A DNA stretch of 13,405 nucleotides, taken from Colivicinus sp022776215. GTDB taxonomy: Bacteria; Bacillota_I; Bacilli_A; Erysipelotrichales; Erysipelotrichaceae. The notes under the pieces are model-generated. The model saw only the letters and a list, made by a program, of their open reading frames with translations, was not told the origin of the DNA and ran no database searches. The stretch's first letter is position 1. Every line of letters starts with the position of its first letter. Below are positions 1 to 5,680 of the stretch, in pieces. Location of the stretch: the NCBI GenBank assembly GCA_022776215.1, contig JALFIR010000040.1, positions 1 to 13,405 on the forward strand, written 5' to 3'. A program made the position numbers and the translations under genes.

Positions 1-5
1 TGCAT
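1..5 (-). CDS. 5' end of an unseen minus-strand gene (possibly istA-like transposase)
   Basis: Only the start codon and two further bases are inside the window. Read on the minus strand, AAAGGAGG (complement of 13-20) is followed by seven T and then ATG (complement of 3-5), an ideal Shine-Dalgarno arrangement. The repeats at 72-123 lie just upstream in the same direction. If they are the end of an IS21-type element, this would be its first transposase gene; that identity is inference from context, since no protein sequence is visible. Confidence 0.45.
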
Positions 6-31
6 AAAAAAACCTCCTTTACATGTTATGC

Positions 32-50
32 AGTAGTATATTTAACTACT
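32..50 (-). promoter_or_regulatory. Inverted repeat in the leader of the left-edge gene
   Basis: AGTAGT (32-37) and ACTACT (45-50) form a 6-bp dyad around a 7-nt spacer, shortly upstream of the minus-strand ribosome binding site at 13-20. It could be an mRNA leader hairpin or a protein binding site; nothing in the sequence decides between them. Confidence 0.3.
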
Positions 51-71
51 TCACTATCATATAAAGAAGGA

Positions 72-123
72 GTGGTGCTGTATAGTGGACAAGGTGGTGC
101 TCTCTACCGGACACCGTGGTGCT
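72..123. mobile_element. 22-bp tandem repeats, probable end of an IS21-type insertion sequence
   Basis: GTGGTGCT occurs at 72-79, 94-101 and 116-123, exactly 22 bp apart. The intervening parts also agree (GGACAAG and GGACACC before the next copy). A 22-bp period is not a multiple of three, which argues against coding. IS21-family elements carry repeated transposase-binding sites at their ends, and the GTGGTGC / GGACA words resemble ends I have seen in Gram-positive members; that match is from memory. A strong RBS plus ATG follows on the minus strand, and the last repeat ends on the first base of the Rrf2 stop codon. The exact element boundary cannot be fixed here. Confidence 0.5.
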
Positions 124-503
124 TAAATTGTGGAATATTCAATTAATTCATGAAGCTCATTACAAGTATTTAATACTGTACATGAGCTTTTTTCTTCACA
201 TTGACCATTCTTATCAACACAATGACAAGGACTCGTCTTAAATTCTTCTTCGGTAATGATTAAAATATCGAATAAAGAATATTCCTCAGGACTTTTACAT
301 AAGCGGTAACCACCAAACTTGCCCTTACATACACAAACCATCTTGTTTTTTGCCAATAAGCACATGATGCATTCTAAATATTTTCTAGAAACGTTTAATC
401 TAGTTGCAATAGCTGAAAGAGGGATGTATTCACATTCATCTTGATGTTTAGCGATATCTACTAAAGCTCTAATAGCGTTAGTTCCTTTTGTTGATATTAA
501 CAT
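123..503 (-). CDS. Rrf2-family transcriptional regulator, cysteine-rich (IscR/CymR-like)
   Basis: A 126-residue DNA-binding regulator. The N-terminus (STKGTNAIRALVDIA, residues 4-18) and the winged helix-turn-helix (about 27-68, ending KGKFGGYRL) are typical of Rrf2 proteins. It has eleven cysteines. C102, C108 and C114 have the C-x5-C-x5-C spacing of the iron-sulfur ligands of IscR, with C93 and C95 nearby, so a [2Fe-2S] or thiol sensor is plausible but not shown. It is divergent from an amino acid importer and probably represses it, as CymR does for cystine uptake in Bacillus. Rrf2 proteins usually continue past a ...ITLxDL-like C-terminus; this one stops at EYSTI where the IS-like repeats begin, so the tail may be clipped. 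The ATG has no clear Shine-Dalgarno; a -10 element sits 6 nt before it. Confidence 0.9.
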   Translation of the reverse strand: MLISTKGTNAIRALVDIAKHQDECEYIPLSAIATRLNVSRKYLECIMCLLAKNKMVCVCKGKFGGYRLCKSPEEYSLFDILIITEEEFKTSPCHCVDKNGQCEEKSSCTVLNTCNELHELIEYSTI

Positions 504-509
504 ACTCTA

Positions 510-538
510 ATTTTAGGTTATTTAATTCCTATTGACAA
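510..538 (-). promoter_or_regulatory. Promoter of the Rrf2 regulator gene
   Basis: On the minus strand TTGTCA (complement of 533-538), a 17-bp spacer, and TAAAAT (complement of 510-515). The predicted +1 falls on or next to the A of the start codon at 503, suggesting a leaderless mRNA. The -35 lies almost on top of the -35 of the divergent importer promoter and inside operator A, so autoregulation is likely. Confidence 0.6.
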
Positions 539-548
539 GGTAGGATAT
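524..548. promoter_or_regulatory. Operator A, predicted Rrf2-binding dyad
   Basis: AATTCCTA-N9-TAGGATAT: an imperfect palindrome with core TCCTA/TAGGA and a 9-bp centre, 25 bp overall, a size usual for Rrf2 operators. It covers the -35 boxes of both divergent promoters, so occupancy would block both. A second copy with the same spacing lies 41 bp downstream at 565-589. Assignment to the adjacent Rrf2 protein is inference. Confidence 0.6.
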
Positions 549-560
549 AGAAAATATAAT
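532..560 (+). promoter_or_regulatory. Consensus promoter of the amino acid ABC operon
   Basis: TTGACA (532-537), 17-bp spacer, TATAAT (555-560): a full-consensus sigma-A promoter, with +1 expected near 567. A promoter this strong normally needs a repressor, which agrees with the two dyads flanking it. Confidence 0.85.
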
Positions 561-564
561 TTGA

Positions 565-589
565 AATGCCTATATAAAAGGTAGGAATT
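565..589. promoter_or_regulatory. Operator B, second predicted Rrf2-binding dyad, overlapping the RBS
   Basis: AATGCCTA-N9-TAGGAATT, the same CCTA-N9-TAGG layout as operator A and sharing AGG before the right half. It starts at the predicted +1 and covers the ribosome binding site (AGGTAGG, 579-585) of the permease gene. The 41-bp centre-to-centre distance to operator A is close to four helical turns, so two bound dimers would face the same side. Confidence 0.6.
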
Positions 590-593
590 AAAA

Positions 594-1265
594 ATGGATG
601 AACGTTTAATAAATATTATTATCAACTCTTTTCCTAAAATACTAGAACTAGGACTAAAGGTTACTATACCCGTATCACTAGCTTCTTTTATCTTAGCTTT
701 TTTAATATCAGTACTTGTAGCCTTTATTCAATTTGCCCATATAAAGGTATTAACACCATTATCTAGATTCTATGTTTGGATTGTAAGAGGTACACCATTA
801 CTGGTTCAACTATATATCTTCTTTTATGGTCTACCATCAATTGGCATTAAACTAGATCCAATTGTCTGTGCTATTTTAGTTTTAGGATTAAACGAAGGTG
901 CTTATATGTCAGAAACAATGCGAGCGTCTCTTGAGGCTGTGCCAAGTGGTCAAATGGAAGCAGGCTATTGTGTGGGCATGAATTATCTACAAATCATGAT
1001 GAGAATCATACTCCCTCAAGCTTTACGTACAGCTTTCCCATCTTTAATGAACTCTTTTATTGCGTTAATCAAAGACTCATCAATGGCATCAACTATTACG
1101 GTTGTGGAAATGTTTAGACAGGCTCAAATAGTTAATGGTAGAGTATTTGAACCATTTGTCTTATATTTAGAGGCTGCAATTATTTACTTATTATTTTGTT
1201 CAATTATATCTATTGCACAAAAGAAAATTGAGAAGCGTTTAAACTTCTACGGAGGTGTTAGATGA
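594..1265 (+). CDS. Polar amino acid ABC transporter permease (possibly cystine)
   Basis: A 223-residue integral membrane protein of the His/Glu/Gln/Arg/opine permease family. Hydrophobic segments lie at about 25-47, 68-82, 88-100, 150-165 and 188-207. Family motifs are RGTPLLVQL (65-73) and the ATPase-contacting loop GQMEAGYCVGM (119-129). It would form the channel of an importer with the two following gene products. The start is set by the ATG just behind operator B and its AGGTAGG; the 3' end overlaps the ATPase gene by 4 bp (ATGA), so translation is coupled. The substrate cannot be read from the permease; cystine is suggested by the Rrf2/CymR-like neighbour and the receptor. Confidence 0.93.
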   Translation: MDERLINIIINSFPKILELGLKVTIPVSLASFILAFLISVLVAFIQFAHIKVLTPLSRFYVWIVRGTPLLVQLYIFFYGLPSIGIKLDPIVCAILVLGLNEGAYMSETMRASLEAVPSGQMEAGYCVGMNYLQIMMRIILPQALRTAFPSLMNSFIALIKDSSMASTITVVEMFRQAQIVNGRVFEPFVLYLEAAIIYLLFCSIISIAQKKIEKRLNFYGGVR

Positions 1266-2002
1266 TTGAAGTAAAAGATCTTCATAAGTCTTTTGGTGAT
1301 AATGAAGTTTTAAAAGGTATTAACTTTAAGATAAATAATGGTGATGTGATTGCCATACTCGGATCTTCTGGTGGTGGTAAGACAACTATCTTACGTTGTA
1401 TAAATTTTTTAACAGAATCTGATAAGGGTACTTTAGTCTTTGATGGCAAGGAATATGATTTAGCTAATATGAAAAAGAGTGATATAGCTAACTTGCGTAT
1501 GAAAACAGGTTTTGTGTTTCAAAACTATAACTTATTTTTAAATAAGACTGCATTAGAGAATGTCATGGAAGGCTTGGTTACTGTTAGAAAGATGGATAAG
1601 AAAATAGCCAGAGAAATAGCTGTTGATGCCTTAAATAAAGTGGGTATGGGTGATAAGTTAGATTATTATCCAATCTCTTTATCAGGCGGTCAACAACAGC
1701 GTGTATCGATTGCTCGTGCCTTGGCTTATAAACCGGAGGTTATTTATTTTGATGAGCCAACAAGTTCTTTGGATCCTGAATTAACTAATGAAGTATTGGG
1801 GGTTATGAAAGACTTGGCTAAGGAAAAAGTAACAATGGTAGTAGTTACTCATGAGATGGCTTTTGCCCGTAATGTATCTAATCGTATTATTTTCTTAGAT
1901 AAGGGTGAAGTGATTTGTGATAGCGATACTGATTCGTTCTTTAATAATCAAAAGAATGAGCGTATTAAGCGTTTTATAAATAATGTGGAAGGAGATTTTT
2001 AA
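1262..2002 (+). CDS. Polar amino acid ABC transporter ATP-binding protein
   Basis: A 246-residue cytoplasmic ATPase that powers the importer. It shows Walker A GSSGGGKT (34-41), Q-loop Q87 in VFQNYNLF, signature LSGGQQQR (140-147), Walker B with catalytic Glu in VIYFDEP (160-166), D-loop SSLDPE, and the switch histidine in VVTHEMAFA (H197). The length and the INFLTESDKGTLVFDG segment are typical of the GlnQ/TcyC group. All catalytic residues are present. It starts inside the permease stop region (4-bp overlap) and ends immediately before the receptor gene with no gap, in the usual permease-ATPase-receptor operon order. Confidence 0.96.
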   Translation: MIEVKDLHKSFGDNEVLKGINFKINNGDVIAILGSSGGGKTTILRCINFLTESDKGTLVFDGKEYDLANMKKSDIANLRMKTGFVFQNYNLFLNKTALENVMEGLVTVRKMDKKIAREIAVDALNKVGMGDKLDYYPISLSGGQQQRVSIARALAYKPEVIYFDEPTSSLDPELTNEVLGVMKDLAKEKVTMVVVTHEMAFARNVSNRIIFLDKGEVICDSDTDSFFNNQKNERIKRFINNVEGDF

Positions 2003-2803
2003 ATGAAAAAGATTATTGTGTTATTAGTTTTATTATTAAGTTTAACAGCTTGTGGTAAGCAAGAAGAAGAGGAAAAGAAGGATTTATTAACTACTATTAA
2101 GGAAAGAGGAACTTTAGTTGTTGCGACTGAGGGTGACTGGTCTCCTTATACTTATCATGATGAAGAAACTAATGAGCTAGTTGGCTTTGATGTTGAACTT
2201 GGTAAGATGATTGCAGATAAGTTAGGTGTTAAGGTTGAATATAAGGAAACAGACTGGGATTCAATCTTGGCTGGTGTTCAATCAGGTTCTTTTGACTTAG
2301 GTATTAATGGTATTACTTATTCTGAAGAAAGAGCAGACGCTTTTAATTTCTCGACGCCTTATCTATATGATCAAACAGTTCTAATTGTCTTAGAAGACAA
2401 CAATGACATTAAGTCTTTCGAAGATATTAAGGGTAAGGTTAATACTAATTCACCAGGTTCTAGTTATGCTCAAATGGGCGAAGAATATGGTGCAACTACA
2501 AAGTATATAACTACTTTTGCGGATACTATTCAATTACTTCAAAGAGGTGATGCGGATTGTACAATTAATTCTTTATCAGTATTTAATGATTATATTAGAG
2601 AAAAGGGTGATAATGCAGGTATCAAGATTGTAGATGAAACAGAGCCTGAAAAAACAGTTGTTGCCTCTTGCAAGGGTGACTACAGCAAGACTTTAATCGA
2701 AGAAGTTAATAAGATTATTGAAGAATTAAGAGAAGATGGTAGCTTAGCTGAATTATCTAATAAGTATTTTGGCTATGATGCAACTAAAAACCCTTTGAAT
2801 TAG
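2003..2803 (+). CDS. Amino acid ABC transporter substrate-binding lipoprotein
   Basis: A 266-residue receptor. Residues 1-17 form a lipoprotein signal (MKKIIVLLVLLLSLTAC), giving a lipid-anchored mature protein from C17 on the outer face of the membrane. The rest is a family-3 periplasmic-binding fold: ERGTLVVATEGDWSPYTY (34-51), LVGFDVELGKMIADKLG (59-75), WDSILAGVQSGSFDLGING (85-103) and SEERADAFNFSTPY, where R110 is the likely carboxylate-binding arginine. The wording resembles cystine receptors (FliY/TcyA), but similar motifs occur in receptors for other polar amino acids, so the ligand stays open. The ATG follows the ATPase stop directly and is served by AAGGAGA about 8 nt upstream. Confidence 0.93.
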   Translation: MKKIIVLLVLLLSLTACGKQEEEEKKDLLTTIKERGTLVVATEGDWSPYTYHDEETNELVGFDVELGKMIADKLGVKVEYKETDWDSILAGVQSGSFDLGINGITYSEERADAFNFSTPYLYDQTVLIVLEDNNDIKSFEDIKGKVNTNSPGSSYAQMGEEYGATTKYITTFADTIQLLQRGDADCTINSLSVFNDYIREKGDNAGIKIVDETEPEKTVVASCKGDYSKTLIEEVNKIIEELREDGSLAELSNKYFGYDATKNPLN

Positions 2804-2822
2804 GGAATAATCGTGATATCAT
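2795..2822 (+). promoter_or_regulatory. Probable promoter of rpmE
   Basis: TTGAAT (2795-2800), a 16-bp spacer, then TGA-TATCAT: an extended -10 (TG at 2814-2815, hexamer 2817-2822). +1 would be near 2829. The -35 box overlaps the last codons and stop of the receptor gene. Confidence 0.6.
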
Positions 2823-2837
2823 GTATTAGCGAACTTT

Positions 2838-2859
2838 CTTTAAACCCACGGGTTTAAGG
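2838..2859 (+). promoter_or_regulatory. Leader hairpin upstream of rpmE
   Basis: CTTTAAACCC (2838-2847) and GGGTTTAAGG (2850-2859) form a 10-bp stem with one G-U pair and a very tight turn, ending 4 nt before the AAGGAGG of rpmE (2864-2870). There is no U-tract, so it is not an intrinsic terminator. Several bacteria autoregulate L31 through mRNA leaders, so a ribosomal-protein binding site is one possibility; a read-through barrier behind the ABC operon is another. Confidence 0.45.
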
Positions 2860-2876
2860 CGTGAAGGAGGATTAAA

Positions 2877-3086
2877 ATGAGAGAAGGTATTCATCCAGAT
2901 TACCATAAGGTTAAGGTAGTATGTGCAGGCTGTGGTGCTGAATTCGAATCAAGCTCAACTGTTAAGGGCGACACAATCAAGGTAGATACTTGTTCAAAGT
3001 GTCATCCATTCTATACAGGTAGACAAAGATTTACAGCAGCTGCTGGTAGAATTGAAAAGTTCAATAAGAAATACGGTACAAAATAG
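2877..3086 (+). CDS. rpmE: 50S ribosomal protein L31 (zinc-binding type)
   Basis: A 69-residue ribosomal protein that helps bridge the subunits at the central protuberance. The family signature is clear: MREGIHPDYH at the start and CSKCHPFYTGRQRF near the middle. C16, C19, C39 and C42 form the two CxxC pairs of the zinc-containing form; the zinc-free paralogue lacks them. AAGGAGG 6 nt before the ATG fixes the start. The gene has its own promoter and terminator, so it is monocistronic between the ABC operon and tdk. Confidence 0.97.
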   Translation: MREGIHPDYHKVKVVCAGCGAEFESSSTVKGDTIKVDTCSKCHPFYTGRQRFTAAAGRIEKFNKKYGTK

Positions 3087-3109
3087 TAAGGTTAAAACCT
3101 TACTTTTTT
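3085..3109 (+). terminator. Intrinsic terminator of rpmE
   Basis: AGTAAGGT (3085-3092), loop TAAA, ACCTTACT (3097-3104), then a continuous T run to 3109. The stem begins within the stop codon of rpmE. Confidence 0.9.
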
Positions 3110-3110
3110 G

Positions 3111-3119
3111 TGGCATAAT
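3111..3119 (+). promoter_or_regulatory. Probable extended -10 promoter for tdk-prfA-prmC
   Basis: TG-G-CATAAT (3111-3119) is an extended -10 element just behind the rpmE terminator and 26 nt before the tdk start. No good -35 is visible, which extended -10 promoters tolerate. The tdk ribosome binding site AAAGGAG lies at 3130-3136. Confidence 0.5.
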
Positions 3120-3144
3120 ATAGGAAGGTAAAGGAGTTAACAAT

Positions 3145-3741
3145 ATGTATCAAAGATATGCCGATGGTTGGTTAGAAACTATCTCTGGCTGTATGTTCGC
3201 AGGTAAAACAGAGGAATTAATTAGAAGGGTTAAAGTATTGGAATTTGCCAATAAGAAGATTCAGGTTTTTAAGCCGGTAATTGATAATCGTTATTCAAAC
3301 ACAAAAGTTGTTTCTCATGCAGGTTCTAATGTAGAAAGTATTGTAGTATCTAAGTCTCAAGAAATCTTAGAACTTACAAAAGAAGATACAGAAGTAGTTG
3401 CGATTGACGAGGTGCAATTCTTTGATGAACGTATAACAGATGTATGTAACGTATTAGCTAATCGTGGTATTAGAGTAATGGTTGCAGGCCTCGATACAGA
3501 CTTTAGAGGTGAACCTTTTGGTCCTATGCCTAAGTTGATGGCTGAAGCTGAATTTGTAACTAAGCTTACAGCTGTATGTAATAAGTGTGGTGCTCCTGCT
3601 ACAAGAACTCAAAGAATTATTAATGGTAAACCAGCTAAGTATAAAGATCCAATCGTACTTGTTGGTGCTTCTGAGAGTTATGAGGCAAGATGCCGTAAAT
3701 GTCATGAGGTTGTCGGTAAACCCGAGCCAGAGGTATATTAA
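3145..3741 (+). CDS. tdk: Thymidine kinase (type II)
   Basis: A 198-residue cytosolic enzyme that phosphorylates thymidine with ATP to dTMP for pyrimidine salvage. It has the P-loop GCMFAGKT (15-22), the AIDEVQFF segment with catalytic E89, F120-RG-EPF in the nucleoside-binding region, the lid segment VLVGASESYEARC (171-183, Y179 near the base) and four zinc cysteines C145, C148, C183 and C186. Length matches bacterial type II enzymes. AAAGGAG 8 nt upstream fixes the start. Its TAA stop overlaps the prfA start by one base (TAATG), so it is the first gene of a tdk-prfA-prmC operon, an arrangement common in Bacillota. Confidence 0.96.
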   Translation: MYQRYADGWLETISGCMFAGKTEELIRRVKVLEFANKKIQVFKPVIDNRYSNTKVVSHAGSNVESIVVSKSQEILELTKEDTEVVAIDEVQFFDERITDVCNVLANRGIRVMVAGLDTDFRGEPFGPMPKLMAEAEFVTKLTAVCNKCGAPATRTQRIINGKPAKYKDPIVLVGASESYEARCRKCHEVVGKPEPEVY

Positions 3742-4817
3742 TGGATGCTAAAATAGTAAAACTTGATAGTATTGAGAAGCGTTATTTAGAAATTGGCGAA
3801 GAAATGCTTAAGGATGATGTAGTTTCTAACGTCAAAGCTTTTACTAAGCTTTCTAAGGAACAAGCTACTTTAAAAGGTGCCTATGACGCTTATCAAGAAT
3901 ATAAGAAATTAAATAGTGATATTGAAGGTGCTAAGGAAATGCTAAATGATAGCGATCCTGAACTTAAAGAGATGGCTCAAATGGAATATGATGAGGCATC
4001 TGAAAAATTAGAAAAATTAAATGCTCATATTGATGAACTATTACTTCCAAGAGACCCAGAAGACGCATATGATTGCTTAGTTGAAATCAGAGGTGCTGCC
4101 GGTGGTGATGAAGGTAATATTTTTGCGGGTGATTTATATAGAATGTACAACTACTATGCTGCTAACATGGGCTTCAAGACTGAAGTGATGGAAGTTAGTG
4201 AGTCTGAAGCTGGTGGTTATGCCTTAATTAGTTTTTCAGTTAAAGGACAAGATGCATATAGACACTTTAAATTTGAATCAGGTGCTCACCGTGTACAAAG
4301 AGTTCCTAAGACTGAAACACAAGGTAGAGTACATACATCAACTGCAACTGTTTTCGTGTTGCCTGATGTAGAAGACGAAGATGTTGAAATTCCAGATAGT
4401 GATTTAGAAATCGAAACACACCGTGCAAGTGGTGCTGGTGGTCAGCATATTAATAAGACTGATAGTGCTGTTAGAATTGTACATACTCCAACTGGTATTA
4501 CAGTTAACTGCCAAGATGGTCGTAACCAATTAGCTAATAAGGAAACAGCTTTAAGAATTATTAAGGCTCGTGTTTATAACTTCTATAAGGAACAAAAAGA
4601 AAAGGAAGCTGGCGAAGCTCGTAAGAGTAAGATTGGTACTGGTGATCGTAGTGAAAAAATTAGAACTTATAACTACCCACAAAATAGAGTTACTGATCAC
4701 CGTATTGGTTTGACTATTAATCAATTAGACAGAATCATGGAAGGCAAGCTTGATGATATTGTTAATGCGCTTATCAAGAATGAAGAACAGGAAAAGCTTT
4801 TAAATGAGCAGTTATAA
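3741..4817 (+). CDS. prfA: Peptide chain release factor 1
   Basis: A 358-residue class I release factor that reads UAA and UAG in the ribosomal A site and triggers peptide release. The catalytic loop is RASGAGGQHINKTDSA with GGQ at 233-235. The codon-recognition loop is PKT (189-191) in HRVQRVPKTETQGR, the P-x-T form of RF1 and not the SPF of RF2. The N-terminal third is helical and charged as usual. It starts within the tdk stop codon and its end overlaps prmC by 14 bp, so the three genes are translationally coupled. Confidence 0.97.
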   Translation: MDAKIVKLDSIEKRYLEIGEEMLKDDVVSNVKAFTKLSKEQATLKGAYDAYQEYKKLNSDIEGAKEMLNDSDPELKEMAQMEYDEASEKLEKLNAHIDELLLPRDPEDAYDCLVEIRGAAGGDEGNIFAGDLYRMYNYYAANMGFKTEVMEVSESEAGGYALISFSVKGQDAYRHFKFESGAHRVQRVPKTETQGRVHTSTATVFVLPDVEDEDVEIPDSDLEIETHRASGAGGQHINKTDSAVRIVHTPTGITVNCQDGRNQLANKETALRIIKARVYNFYKEQKEKEAGEARKSKIGTGDRSEKIRTYNYPQNRVTDHRIGLTINQLDRIMEGKLDDIVNALIKNEEQEKLLNEQL

Positions 4818-5637
4818 TGATTTATTAAACGAATATAAGAAAGTCTTTAATGATAAGGAAACATTAAGGGCTTTTCTTTTTGAATTGTGTAATGACAAGG
4901 GAATCGATCTTTATATGGATAAAGATCTTGAGGCTGATAAGGAAGTTAAAGAACTATTTATTAAGGGTGTTGAAAAGTTATGCTTAAACGAACCTTTAAA
5001 CTATGTACTGGGTTATTCATACTTCTATGGATATAAGATGACTGTTAATCAAAACGTTCTAATTCCTCGTTTTGAAACTGAAGAATTAGTGGGTCTTATC
5101 TTATCTAAATATGATGAATATTATAAGGGTCAAAAAATTGATTTAGCTGATGTTGGTACTGGTAGTGGTGCTATTGCGATTGCGCTAAAGAAGGAAGAAG
5201 ATAATCTAAATGTTTGTGCTAGTGATATTTCTTTTGAAGCATTAGAGGTAGCTAAACTAAATGCTAAGAATAATGATGCTGATATCAGATTCTTACAAGG
5301 TTCTATGTTAGATCCATATATTGAAAACAATATTAAGTTAGATATCTTAGTTTCTAATCCGCCATATATTAAACAAGATGAAATATTAGATCCAAGTGTT
5401 AAGGATTATGAACCTCATGTTGCCTTGTTTGGCGGTGAGGATGGTTTAAGATTCTATCGCATTATATTTGAGAATGCTTCTAAGATAATGAAAGAAAACG
5501 GTATGATGTTCTTTGAAATAGGCTATGACCAAAGAGAAAGATTAACAGCTTTGGCTCATGAATATTTTAAAGATGCATATGTAGAAGTATTTAAGGATAT
5601 TAATAAGAAAGATAGGATGTTGTTCATTAAACTCTAA
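4804..5637 (+). CDS. prmC: Release factor glutamine methyltransferase
   Basis: A 277-residue SAM-dependent enzyme that N5-methylates the glutamine of the GGQ motif in release factors, here presumably that of the adjacent RF1. The N-terminal helical substrate domain (about 1-90) ends in VLIPRFETEEL (85-95). The SAM motif is DVGTGSGAIAIAL (116-128), and the catalytic NPPY tetrapeptide is at 185-188 (VSNPPYIKQDE). Length is normal. The first ATG is used, 14 bp inside prfA in another frame, with GGAAAAG upstream as a modest ribosome site. Confidence 0.95.
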   Translation: MSSYNDLLNEYKKVFNDKETLRAFLFELCNDKGIDLYMDKDLEADKEVKELFIKGVEKLCLNEPLNYVLGYSYFYGYKMTVNQNVLIPRFETEELVGLILSKYDEYYKGQKIDLADVGTGSGAIAIALKKEEDNLNVCASDISFEALEVAKLNAKNNDADIRFLQGSMLDPYIENNIKLDILVSNPPYIKQDEILDPSVKDYEPHVALFGGEDGLRFYRIIFENASKIMKENGMMFFEIGYDQRERLTALAHEYFKDAYVEVFKDINKKDRMLFIKL

Positions 5638-5680
5638 TGAATGATAAAATAGTTAGGTATTTAAAGGAGAAAAAGAAAAG

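Noticed and set aside
72..123. A small CRISPR array from the 22-bp repeats.
   Set aside because: The conserved part is only 8 bp, spacers are partly alike, there are three copies and no cas genes; an insertion-sequence end fits better.
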